From assembly GCA_031263985.1 (NCBI GenBank), contig JAISER010000039.1, positions 1-56,994 of the forward strand: DNA of 56,994 nucleotides, written 5' to 3'. The notes under the pieces were generated by a model. The model had not been told where the DNA came from. It made no database searches and worked only from the letters and a program-made list of their open reading frames with translations. Shown piece by piece: positions 17,155-24,932 of the stretch (the stretch's first letter is position 1; each line of letters starts with the position of its first letter). The position numbers and the translations under genes were made by a program. Source of the DNA: Clostridiales bacterium. Lineage in GTDB: Bacteria > Bacillota > Clostridia > Lachnospirales > JAISER01.

Positions 17155-17785
17155 TGTTCAAAAACGGAGCGAAGCGAAGTTTTTGGATAAAAGCTTTTTG
17201 AAGGAGGTTTAGAGAGAACTTTTTCTCGAAAAAGTTTCCTCTAAGAAAAAATCTTCAAAAAAGTTTTTTTCCCGAACCGCTTTTAGGAAACGAAAAATGG
17301 TTTTGGGAGCCTTTTGGAAATCTTTTCTGATTTCTCTCAAAAACGGAGCGAAGCGGAGTTTTTGAATAGAAGCTTTTTGAAGGAGGTTTGGAGGAAACTT
17401 TTTCGAGAAAAGTTTCCTCCAAGAAGAAATCTTCAAAAAAGTTTTTTTCCCGAACCGCTTTTAGGAAACGAAAAATGGTTTTGGGAGCTTTTCGGAAATC
17501 TTTTCTGATTTTACTCAAAAACGGAGCGAAGCGGAGTTTTTGGATAGAAGCTTTTTGAAGGAGGTTTGGAGGAAACTTTTTCTCGAAAAAGTTTCCTACA
17601 AGAAAAAATCTTCAAAAAAGTTTTTTTCCCGAACCGCTTTTAGGAAACGAAAAATGGTTTTGGGAACCTTTCAGAAATCTTTTCTGGTTTTGCTCAAAAA
17701 TGGAGCGAAGCGGAGTTTTTGGATGAAAGCTTTTTGAAGGAGGTTTGGAGGAAACTTTTTCTCGAAAAAGTTTCCTCCAAAAGAA
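17155..17785. repeat. Palindromic repeat family 3, tandem array with a period of about 179 bp
   Basis: The marker aaaacggagcgaagc recurs at 17161, 17340, 17518 and 17697 (spacings 179, 178, 179), giving three full units and a partial fourth. Each unit holds a palindrome (aggaaacttttt ... aaaaagtttcct), a second cttcaaaaaagttttttt tract and gaaccgcttttaggaaacg. The array fills the gap between two convergent genes. A further single copy lies at 45388-45545. No protein-like ORF is credible here. Confidence 0.9.
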
Positions 17786-17797
17786 AATATTTTAAAT

Positions 17798-18514
17798 TTA
17801 CTTAGCGCCGCGTCTTTTTATTACGGAAACGATTGTTTTAAAAAAGATCTTCACGTCAAACGCTAATGAATGGTTTCTTATGTAATAAAGTTCCATATCC
17901 TGCCGTTCTCCTGTTGAATATAGGGCGTCGTTTCGTCCGTAAGCCTGCCAGTAACCTGTTAGGCCGGGCTTAACGGACAGGAATTCATCCGCGTTATCCC
18001 CATAGAATGCCAGTTCCATTATGGTGACGGGCCTTGGACCTATGACGCTCAAGTCGCCTTTCAGGATATTCAATAGCTGCGCAAGCTCATCGACGCTCGT
18101 ATGGCGGAGGAAGCGTCCGAGTTTTGTTACGCGCGGATCATTGTCAATCTTATATTCCATTTGATATTCCGATAGCTGTTCAGGCGTCAGAATGTCTTCC
18201 AGCGGTCGATCGTCTTTGCGCATGCTTCGGAATTTGTACAGATAAATCTCTTTTCCGTTAAGCCCGACTCGCTTGTGCCTGTATATAGGTGAGCCGCGTG
18301 ACGCCACAGTTGTGATTACAGTGATCAGAGCCAGAAACGGGGAGAGTATCGCAAGTCCCAAGAGCGACGCCGCGATATCAATCGCCCGTTTCGCGAATAG
18401 CGCGCGGCGTTTTTGTCTTCGGGAGGTATGAAGAGGAGGTTTGGTTTGCTGTTTCGTAAATTCTTTGAGACTTTGTAGCTGGGTCGTGGAATTATATGAT
18501 TCTTCGCTGGTCAT
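17798..18514 (-). CDS. Bacterial sugar transferase (initiating glycosyl-1-phosphate transferase)
   Basis: A 238-aa monotopic phosphoglycosyl transferase that transfers a sugar-1-phosphate to undecaprenyl phosphate, the first step of exopolysaccharide or capsule assembly. A basic N-terminus is followed by the re-entrant/membrane segment at about 44-70 and the core motifs YKFRSMRKD, VTKLGRFLRHTSVDELAQL, GDLSVIGPRPV and KPGLTGYWQAYGRND. Only the catalytic domain is present, with no N-terminal CoA-binding-like extension. AGGATG is about 8 bases before the ATG. It is convergent with the acyltransferase pair across the repeat array and may act on the same polymer. Confidence 0.92.
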   Translation of the reverse strand: MTSEESYNSTTQLQSLKEFTKQQTKPPLHTSRRQKRRALFAKRAIDIAASLLGLAILSPFLALITVITTVASRGSPIYRHKRVGLNGKEIYLYKFRSMRKDDRPLEDILTPEQLSEYQMEYKIDNDPRVTKLGRFLRHTSVDELAQLLNILKGDLSVIGPRPVTIMELAFYGDNADEFLSVKPGLTGYWQAYGRNDALYSTGERQDMELYYIRNHSLAFDVKIFFKTIVSVIKRRGAK

Positions 18515-18967
18515 ATGCCCATCCTTATTTCATGGCGAAACTACGCCGTATTTCTGATTTACATTAATGTTTTCGGCAAGCCGATTCATTGGCGCCGAGG
18601 ATTCGTTTAGCTCGCTCGTAGACATGGACGCTTCGGACGATCATGAGCGAGCTCGCTTAGAGCAATCATAATATCGCTGATTATAGCGCTATGCCATTTG
18701 GCAGTAAAGACAAAATTATATAAAGTTCGTTATATTTTAGTCAAATGAGCGAAAACTACGTTCGCGTAAATATAGCGAGGATACGGCCCATTGTCGCCGA
18801 GGGACGCGTAATGACGGTTATTATAACGACGTTAAAATATGGGGAACTTGTTCAGCGAGAACCGCCGCGGGTCATGTCGTTTTTGCGTTTTCTTGATGGA
18901 GATGGCGTTGACGCTTTAATTTAAGCGTGAGTCATGAGGCGCGTTTCGTTTACGCATATCCGCGCGT
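18515..18967. other. Intergenic region with one short hairpin
   Basis: An inverted repeat agctcgctc (18609-18617) / gagcgagct (18645-18653) is visible but has no T-run. A 59-codon plus-strand frame at 18745-18924 lacks a ribosome binding site and is not called. Nothing else is recognisable. Confidence 0.4.
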
Positions 18968-20137
18968 TTACCATTTTGGGCAAGTTTTCTTAAAGAGGCA
19001 TACCGCTTCCAAGTGAACCGTGCGCGGAAACATGTCGTGGGCTTTCAACCGCTCAGGTTCATAGCCGAGCGCGGACAATATCCGCGCGTCACGCGCCAGC
19101 GACGACGGCTTACATGATAGATAAACGATTTTTTCCGAGCCGAACGCCGCGATTTTGGGCAAAGCCTTTGGATGTACGCCGTCACGCGGCGGGTCAAGTA
19201 TAATGATGTCGGGCGCGGCGGACATGTCGTCAATGACTTTTAAAACGTCTCCGCACATGAAAAAGCAGTTGCCAAGACCGTTGGCCAAAGCGTTTTCTTT
19301 CGCGGCCAAGATGGCCTCGTCCGTTATATCTACGCCGTACGTTCGCGACGCGCCGTTTTTGGCGAAGAACTGCGCTATGGCGCCGGCGCCGCAATACAAG
19401 TCAAACGCGGTTTTTCCGTCAAATGGCTTCGCGTATTCAAGCGCCGTTTCATAAAGCTGTCCGGCTTTTTGGGAATTCGTCTGAAAAAACGAAAATGGCG
19501 ATATTTTAAATGTGAGTTCTGATAAATTTTCGTAAAAATAATTCTCTCCGCAAAGAACAAAGACCGCGTCGGCTTTTACCGCGTCGGCGGGCGAATCGCT
19601 CACTGTGTGTATCGCGCCGGATATTTCGCCGTCCAGCTTTAACGCGGTCAACCCTTGCGCGAATGGCAGTAAATCCGTTTTAAGCTCGGACGACGTCACT
19701 ATATTGACCAGTATTTGGCCGGTAAAAAAGCCTTTTCTCAGGACGAGGAAGCGAAGCGCACCGGTTTTACGCTTTTTGTGGTAAAAGGTTTCGCCGGAAT
19801 TTCTGAAGAAATCAAGCGCGTAAACCAGTATGGAGCAAAAATCTCTGTCGGCTATGTTGCATTCCGCGACGGTGACGACCTCATGGAAGCGGCCCTTTTT
19901 TCTTAAGCCAAGCGCGAGCGGGCCGCCTTTTTCTTCGTCGCCGAATGAAAACTCCATCTTGTTGCGGTAGCGCTCAGCGGACGGCGCCGCTTCCAATCCC
20001 TCGTAAACGAAATCGTGTCCAAAGTCATCGCCTAAGGCTTTAAGCAGATTTTTTTCCTTTATATCAAGTTCTTCGGAATATTCTAAGTTTTGCGTGGCGC
20101 AACCGCCGCACGCGCCAAAATGGGGGCAAACGTTCAT
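18968..20137 (-). CDS. 23S rRNA (uracil-5-)-methyltransferase, RlmD/TrmA family
   Basis: A 389-aa SAM-dependent RNA methyltransferase that forms 5-methyluridine. The N-terminal Fe-S ligands are C4, C10, C13 (VCPHFGACGGC) and C93 (VAECNIADRDF). The SAM motif is FDLYCGAGAIAQFF, followed by ILDPPRDGVHPKAL and the catalytic Cys in VYLSCKPSSLARD near residue 342. It starts directly at the Fe-S motif, so the N-terminal TRAM domain common in RlmCD enzymes is missing. GGAG is 5 bases before the ATG. It is the last gene of a minus-strand run behind the VWA gene, 57 bases away. Whether it targets U747, U1939 or tRNA cannot be told from sequence. Confidence 0.9.
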   Translation of the reverse strand: MNVCPHFGACGGCATQNLEYSEELDIKEKNLLKALGDDFGHDFVYEGLEAAPSAERYRNKMEFSFGDEEKGGPLALGLRKKGRFHEVVTVAECNIADRDFCSILVYALDFFRNSGETFYHKKRKTGALRFLVLRKGFFTGQILVNIVTSSELKTDLLPFAQGLTALKLDGEISGAIHTVSDSPADAVKADAVFVLCGENYFYENLSELTFKISPFSFFQTNSQKAGQLYETALEYAKPFDGKTAFDLYCGAGAIAQFFAKNGASRTYGVDITDEAILAAKENALANGLGNCFFMCGDVLKVIDDMSAAPDIIILDPPRDGVHPKALPKIAAFGSEKIVYLSCKPSSLARDARILSALGYEPERLKAHDMFPRTVHLEAVCLFKKTCPKW

Positions 20138-20194
20138 AAACTCTCCGTTTCCGGCTTTGAGGCCGCGTCTGATTAAGGCGTTAACGGCGACGGG

Positions 20195-20917
20195 TCAGAA
20201 AACGTCCGGATCGTCCTCAAACACGTCGTTTTTAGCCCCGTTTTGGTCGCCGGACAGCTTTATCGTGCGAAACGTCGCGACGCTTATCAGGTCGGCGAGC
20301 TTCGACAAGTCCATGTCGGAACAATCACGGAACCCATTGCGTCCGAAAACCTTTAATTCTTCGGCGGCTCGCGGGTTGTTCGTCGTCTCAATGCCTATAG
20401 CGCACATTATAGCCTTTTCCCCTATTTTTGTCGAGACAAGTTTTTCCACGGCCCGCGAGTAAAGGGCGGCGTCGTTGCTTTCGCCGTCAGATATGAGCAG
20501 CATAAACGGGAGTGAGAACCGCCGCCCGATGTATTCGCGGTAAACGTCGTCTCCGACGCAGGTCAGAAGCAGCTCGATGGCTTGTTCCGTCGGCGTGCCG
20601 CCGCAAGGTTCGTTCGCAGGGATGTCATTCCAAACGAAGTCGTCGGCGTTTACGCCTTTGTTGAGACCGCCGACTTTCCACTGCGCGCCGTTCATGCCAA
20701 ACGTTATCACGCGCGCTTGAATGTCGAAAAGCCTCTCTTGTCCCTGAATCTTTTTAAGCTCGGGCCATAGCTGGTTCATGGCGTTGTTTACCGCCGCTAT
20801 GCGGCTGCCGCACATAGAGCCGGACATGTCCACGAGAAAAAACATAGGTATTGTCTTTTTCGCCGGCCCTTCGCTCATGCCTTCCATAATGTCGTTAATT
20901 TTATCTTCGTTTCCCAC
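20195..20917 (-). CDS. VWA-domain protein (TerY-like), cytoplasmic
   Basis: A 240-aa protein that is mostly one von Willebrand factor A domain (about residues 23-215). The metal ion-dependent adhesion site is complete: D30-S32-S34 in LVDMSGSM, T108 in GGTPTEQA and D144 in ISDGESND. No signal peptide or membrane segment is present, so it is likely cytoplasmic, as in the TerY/tellurium-resistance group. The start is GTG at 20917, with GAGGAGG about 8 bases upstream; the longer frame from 20977 has no site. It lies between an unknown protein and the RNA methyltransferase gene. Binding partners are unknown; no Ter, kinase or phosphatase genes are adjacent. Confidence 0.85.
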   Translation of the reverse strand: MGNEDKINDIMEGMSEGPAKKTIPMFFLVDMSGSMCGSRIAAVNNAMNQLWPELKKIQGQERLFDIQARVITFGMNGAQWKVGGLNKGVNADDFVWNDIPANEPCGGTPTEQAIELLLTCVGDDVYREYIGRRFSLPFMLLISDGESNDAALYSRAVEKLVSTKIGEKAIMCAIGIETTNNPRAAEELKVFGRNGFRDCSDMDLSKLADLISVATFRTIKLSGDQNGAKNDVFEDDPDVF

Positions 20918-20998
20918 TGACGTTTCCTCCTCAGGATATTTTACGGCGAGACGTTTTTCTTTAGTATATCCAAACAAACGCTTGTTAGGCGCGGAGGG

Positions 20999-21433
20999 TC
21001 ATTTGTTCGCCAAAATCGACGCGTATCGCAAAGCTTCGCGCGCGTTCATAACTTTTAAGATAGCGTTTATTCCTTCGACCTGATTTTTGTCGGAATTTTT
21101 GATAAGATCCAGCAACGCCCTCTGTTGTTCGCTGTCAGCGCAGCCGATTTTTTCGCGCAGCTCTTCGTCGAATTTTTCCAGCAGCTTATTAATTTCCACG
21201 ATTTTAATTATAATTTTAAATATCCGGCGATATTTTGGCTCTATAAAGCTTAGGGAGGATTTTATCGAGCTTAAATCAGTGGCTGGAGGTTTTGTTTTCC
21301 CGGCTGTTAACGGTATGTCAACGGGTCGCGCGGCGCCTGACGGCGCCCGGGAGAGCGCCTGCGCGAAATCCGGCGGCAAATTTTTTATCAGGCCGCCGAG
21401 CGAACTCAACAGTTCCGCCGATAAATTTTCCAT
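20999..21433 (-). CDS. Uncharacterised 144-aa protein upstream of the VWA gene
   Basis: I do not recognise the family. The N-terminal third is low-complexity and Ser/Pro/Ala-rich (residues 15-55). A predicted helical region from 65 to 144 contains a hydrophobic, basic segment (RRIFKIIIKIVEINKLLEKF) and a Glu/Lys-rich stretch. No signal peptide is present. The ATG at 21433 has GGAG 8 bases upstream; the frame opens at 21451. It is 81 bases upstream of the VWA gene and 152 bases downstream of a 51-aa hydrophobic ORF, so the three may form one unit. Confidence 0.7.
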   Translation of the reverse strand: MENLSAELLSSLGGLIKNLPPDFAQALSRAPSGAARPVDIPLTAGKTKPPATDLSSIKSSLSFIEPKYRRIFKIIIKIVEINKLLEKFDEELREKIGCADSEQQRALLDLIKNSDKNQVEGINAILKVMNAREALRYASILANK

Positions 21434-21585
21434 TCGTTCAACTCCATTCAAGTCGCTTTATGTAGACGCCGCGCCGTTGCAAGCTTTAAATACGCTTTTT
21501 TACGACGCGGCGCGGTATGGCCGTTTAACTTAAGCGATATGCGAGTCAAATGACCATGAAATCTAACCGCTGCGCGATGAAACGC

Positions 21586-21741
21586 CTATTTAGCCCCAAC
21601 CGCCTCATAAGCGGAATAGCCGCCGCCGCATTTCGGTTTACCGCCGCCTAAGGACAGAAGCAAAAGAAGCGTAGTCAAATTGTCCGCGCATAGATTGCCG
21701 CCGGAAAGCGCCAATATAAGCAAAAGCGCAGAACTATCCAT
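21586..21741 (-). CDS. Small hydrophobic 51-aa protein
   Basis: This ORF is below usual length cut-offs. It opens at an ATG with AGGGG 9 bases upstream. The peptide has two leucine-rich hydrophobic runs (residues 4-12, SALLLILAL, and 24-32, TLLLLLSLG) separated by GGNLCADN, then a GGGKPKCGGGY tract and a short polar tail. The pattern suggests a small membrane-associated or spore-associated peptide. Gly and Cys motifs repeated after each hydrophobic run hint at an internal duplication. It is followed by the 144-aa protein and the VWA gene on the same strand. Function unknown. Confidence 0.6.
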   Translation of the reverse strand: MDSSALLLILALSGGNLCADNLTTLLLLLSLGGGKPKCGGGYSAYEAVGAK

Positions 21742-21903
21742 ATCAAGCAGCCCCTCTCTGTTTTGATTTCACCATATACTATGAATAAGCGCGGCCAAAA
21801 TTGACACGTTAATACGATGAATATCGCGTCTCGCATGAATATTTTATCACTAAACGAACCAACCTAAATTCAGGAATTTATGTATTTAAGGAGGTTCTCT
21901 TTA

Positions 21904-23088
21904 ATGAGCGTTTTTTTTAAAGGCAAAAAGAGGATAGCGGTGATTATGGCGGCGGTTGTGACGCTGATGAACGCGGCGCCTGTTTTTGGCGCGGAATCGG
22001 CTCCATCGCTTAACGTGAACGCTAGATCCGCCGTACTTATGGAGCCTAGCTCCGGCATAGCGCTTTTGGAACAAAACCCGCATGATAAATTTCCGCCGGC
22101 CAGCGTAACGAAGATAATGACGCTGTTGTTAATTTACGAGTCAGTGGAGCGCGGGAAAATAAAATGGGACGACGTAGTGACGGTGAGCGATCATGCCGCG
22201 AGCATGGGAGGGTCGCAGATTTTTCTTGAGCCTTTGGAGCAGCAAACCGTGAGGGATCTGACGAAAAGCGTTGTAGTCGCCTCCGCGAATGACGCGGCTG
22301 TGGCGCTCGCCGAGTTTATAGCCGGCAGCGAGGACGGCTTTGTACTTATGATGAACAACAAGGCCAAGGAATTGGATATGAATAACACGAATTTCATAAA
22401 CGCCTGCGGGCTGGACACGGACGGGCACATGACGTCGGCCTACGACATCGCGCTGATGACGCGCGAATTGATAACGAAATATCCGACTATTTACGACTAC
22501 AGCAAGATATGGATGGACACGATAACGCACAAAACGGCGCGCGGTGAGAGCGAATTCGGGCTTAGCAACACCAATAAGCTGATTAAAGCTTACAATGGCG
22601 CGACAGGGCTTAAAACCGGCTCGACATCGCAGGCGCTGTTTTGCATATCAGCTACCGCCAATCGTGACGGCATGGATCTCGTATCCGTGATAATGGGCGC
22701 GCCAGACTCTAAAACGCGTTTTCATGAGGCCGTAAAGATGCTTGACTATGGTTTCGCTAACTTCAGTTTAATGAAAGGCGACGAAGCGGGTAAGATAATT
22801 GACGCGATTAAGGTGATTAAAGGCAACGTGGAAATAGTGGACGTATCGGTAAAATCTCAAGTTTCGTGCATAGTGCCGAAGGGCAAGGCGGGGACTCTCG
22901 AGGGCAAGGCGGAACTTTTGGACGCGCTGAACGCGCCGGCGGCTAAAGGCTCTAAAGCCGGTGAAATCGTTTATTACTTTGAGGGTGAAGAGGTCGGACG
23001 GTCTGACTTGGTGACATGTGAAGAAGTGGAGAAAGCTCGATTCGGGGATACGATGAAACGCGTTATTAAAGATTGGCTCAAGCATTAG
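21904..23088 (+). CDS. D-alanyl-D-alanine carboxypeptidase (DacF/PBP5 type)
   Basis: A secreted low-molecular-mass penicillin-binding protein that trims the terminal D-Ala from peptidoglycan stem peptides. A signal peptide (about residues 1-30) precedes the peptidase S11 domain. The active-site motifs are SVTK (S67, K70), SAN (S127-N129) and KTG (K237-G239). A C-terminal PBP5-like beta domain follows (about 290-385) and the final residues (RVIKDWLKH) form a likely amphipathic membrane anchor. The length is 394 aa from the ATG at 21904, with AAGGAGG 8 bases upstream. It has its own terminator at 23131-23183. In spore formers the close paralogues DacB/DacF act on cortex; which one this is cannot be told. 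Confidence 0.92.
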   Translation: MSVFFKGKKRIAVIMAAVVTLMNAAPVFGAESAPSLNVNARSAVLMEPSSGIALLEQNPHDKFPPASVTKIMTLLLIYESVERGKIKWDDVVTVSDHAASMGGSQIFLEPLEQQTVRDLTKSVVVASANDAAVALAEFIAGSEDGFVLMMNNKAKELDMNNTNFINACGLDTDGHMTSAYDIALMTRELITKYPTIYDYSKIWMDTITHKTARGESEFGLSNTNKLIKAYNGATGLKTGSTSQALFCISATANRDGMDLVSVIMGAPDSKTRFHEAVKMLDYGFANFSLMKGDEAGKIIDAIKVIKGNVEIVDVSVKSQVSCIVPKGKAGTLEGKAELLDALNAPAAKGSKAGEIVYYFEGEEVGRSDLVTCEEVEKARFGDTMKRVIKDWLKH

Positions 23089-23130
23089 TCCGATTCGCTT
23101 TTGATATTTGGACGACTTATGATACGCGCG

Positions 23131-23183
23131 AAAAACCCTTTGTTGCGATGACGTTAGAGCGTCTGAAAAAAAAGGGTTTTTTT
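23131..23183 (+). terminator. Terminator of the D,D-carboxypeptidase gene
   Basis: The arms aaaaaccctt (23131-23140) and aaagggtttt (23171-23180) pair around a loop of about 30 bases and run into a T-tract. Confidence 0.75.
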
Positions 23184-23675
23184 GCGCTTGCGCCGAATTC
23201 CGCCGGAAACCGGCGCGTAAAGAATATCTTGGATAGGTTCTTACTGATTGTCAAACGTTTGAAAGATTCTTATGGAAATTTAAAGCTTTAAGGCGTACAG
23301 GTTTTTATAAAATTTATAAAAATTTATAAAAAAAAATGACGAAAAAAAATTGGAGCGCGCGTTCGCTTTTGTTTTTTATCGCAAAATGGTTGCGATATTC
23401 ATCCGTATATTTTATTAATTTAGCACATAATATAATTCGTCATCAGTGAAATTTTGAGTCGGTCCATTTCAGTGAGATATTTCAAATTGTAACTTGACAA
23501 AAATTTTTTTATTATATACGCTATCTATCATGTTTTTCAACGCTTCGGCCTAACTTGTTCGATGTGGGCGAATTATATCGATAGCAGCAATATCCACTTT
23601 ACTTTAGGCGCGTAAATACATATACTAAAGTAGCGAATGTTCGACATATCGCCGCATATTAAGGAAGTGATAATC
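23184..23675. other. AT-rich intergenic leader upstream of mecA
   Basis: This holds a short GC hairpin (cgccggaaaccggcg near 23200) and a long AT-rich tract from 23300. A possible promoter has TTGACA at 23494-23499 and a TATA-rich -10 around 23513-23520, but the spacing is short. If real, the mecA leader would be about 150 bases. No gene is seen. Confidence 0.4.
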
Positions 23676-24326
23676 ATGAAAGTGGAGAAAATAAACGACA
23701 ATCAAGTCAAATTCGTGCTTAGTCAAATTGATCTTGACGAACGAAACATAAGGATCGCTGAACTTGCTTACGGCTCTGAAAAAACGCAGGCGTTGTTTCG
23801 GGAGATGATGGAGCAAGCCAACGTCCAGTACGGATTTGAGGCGGATAACGTTCCGTTGATGATTGAAGCCATACCTTTTTCGTCCGACAGCATAACGATT
23901 ATAATAACCAAGGTCAGTAACGTGGACGACATTGAAAATAGGTTTAACCTTGTGCAAAATTCTGATTCTAAGTTAAAGGAAAGCATGAAAACGAAGCTTG
24001 ACGCCACATTCAGAAAGTCTAAGGCGGCTGATTTGATATATATTTTTTCCTTCAACGACTTAGATGACGTAACGAAATTGTCGACTAGATTATACGGAGT
24101 ATTTCACGGAACGAACATTTTGTACAAAAATGAAAACCGCTATTTTCTTTTGTTGCAAAACGATTACTTCGCTGACGGCATATCTGGCGATGACCTTAAC
24201 TCGATATTGGGCGAATACGGCCAGAAACACGTGTCAACGCTAATGGCTAAGCATTATCTCACGGAACACGGTGAAATCATAATTAAGCATCCGGCGATAA
24301 AAGTAATGGCCGAATATTTGCGATAG
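23676..24326 (+). CDS. mecA: Adaptor protein MecA
   Basis: MecA feeds substrates (ComK, Spo0A-related and others in Bacillus) to the ClpC-ClpP protease. The N-terminal substrate-recognition part (MKVEKINDNQVKFVLSQIDL, residues 1-20) is conserved, as is the C-terminal ClpC-binding domain with LIYIFSFNDLDDVTKLS and the YFLLLQND strand. It is 216 aa from the ATG at 23676, with AAGGAAGTGA 6-15 bases upstream; the frame opens earlier at 23637 without a site. The linker between the two domains is short. It is monocistronic, followed by two strong hairpins. Confidence 0.92.
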   Translation: MKVEKINDNQVKFVLSQIDLDERNIRIAELAYGSEKTQALFREMMEQANVQYGFEADNVPLMIEAIPFSSDSITIIITKVSNVDDIENRFNLVQNSDSKLKESMKTKLDATFRKSKAADLIYIFSFNDLDDVTKLSTRLYGVFHGTNILYKNENRYFLLLQNDYFADGISGDDLNSILGEYGQKHVSTLMAKHYLTEHGEIIIKHPAIKVMAEYLR

Positions 24327-24370
24327 ATCAGCAAGCGAGCTTTTTAGCTTTTGATATATATGATATTAAA

Positions 24371-24476
24371 AGGGGTTCGCCATCGGTTTTTAGCGCGGTT
24401 TTCGCAGGCGTTAAACTATGACCGATCGGTCTGGCGAACCTCTGAATTTCAGCGGGGATTTCCCCGCTGAAATTCA
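24371..24476. other. Two consecutive strong hairpins after mecA
   Basis: Hairpin one pairs ggttcgcca (24374-24382) with tggcgaacc (24432-24440), extended by tcggt/accga. Hairpin two pairs 24443-24458 with 24461-24476, a perfect 16-bp palindrome (tgaatttcagcgggga) with a 2-base centre. Neither has a clear T-run. They could terminate or stabilise the mecA transcript, or be mobile palindromes. Confidence 0.6.
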
Positions 24477-24581
24477 TTAGTCGAGATTCGCGGTTGAGAA
24501 GCTAGAGAACTTTATTAGCCGGATAAAAAAAGCGGTCTTACTTAATAATAAATGCGCTTGAAAAATCGTCGCTGGCGTTAT

Positions 24582-24722
24582 AGCCTGTTCAAGATCGGAT
24601 TTTCGCGCTCGTTTTTTTGCCAAGCGCGAAAATCGCGTAGCCCAAAATATATGTAAAGAACGCTGGCAAAGTATGGCGGAAAATGAGTCTAAAAGACGCG
24701 AAACGGAGATTTTGAACAGGCT
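24582..24722. repeat. Dispersed repeat family 2, most complete copy with terminal inverted repeats
   Basis: The left end agcctgttcaagatc (24582-24596) and right end gattttgaacaggct (24708-24722) are inverted copies with one mismatch, enclosing 141 bp. An internal palindrome tttcgcgct / agcgcgaaa lies near 24600-24625. No ORF is present. This defines the family as MITE-like. Confidence 0.75.
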
Positions 24723-24791
24723 CTTAGGCTAAGCTTCGCTTTAAGGTTTGAAAACGCGTGTGGCGCTGGAGAACGCGGCGCGCGAAGATTA

Positions 24792-24880
24792 AGGAACTGT
24801 AAAAAAATAAAGTGTACAGTCGGCGTGGCCGGGGCGCAAAAGGGCAAGCCGACTGTATAGGTTATTTTTTTACAGTTCCT
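24792..24880. repeat. Long near-perfect palindrome upstream of the stalk-domain gene
   Basis: A perfect 19-bp inverted repeat (24792-24810 aggaactgtaaaaaaataa and 24862-24880) encloses a second perfect 10-bp one (tacagtcggc at 24815-24824 and gccgactgta at 24848-24857). The 23-base centre is GC-rich. The outer right arm contains a run of seven T, so it may terminate readthrough ahead of the next gene, whose ATG is at 24933. A related structure lies at 39370-39485. Confidence 0.8.
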
Positions 24881-24932
24881 AACTTAAAGACTACAGAGAG
24901 AAAAAATGGAGGAAACGGAGGAGAGTTCGTTC

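Noticed and set aside
16731..17737. Short ORFs inside the palindromic array (both strands)
   Set aside because: They are near-identical low-complexity frames created by the repeats themselves (Lys/Phe/Ser-rich), with no separate evidence of coding.
16860..17785. CRISPR array
   Set aside because: The units are 122 and 179 bp with conserved sequence throughout. There are no short identical repeats separated by unique spacers, and no cas genes.
18745..18924. 59-codon plus-strand ORF between the sugar transferase and RNA methyltransferase genes
   Set aside because: It has plausible codons but no ribosome binding site and no recognisable family; it could be a remnant.
23073..23291. 72-codon plus-strand frame overlapping the end of the carboxypeptidase gene
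   Set aside because: It runs through the terminator hairpin and has no start signal.
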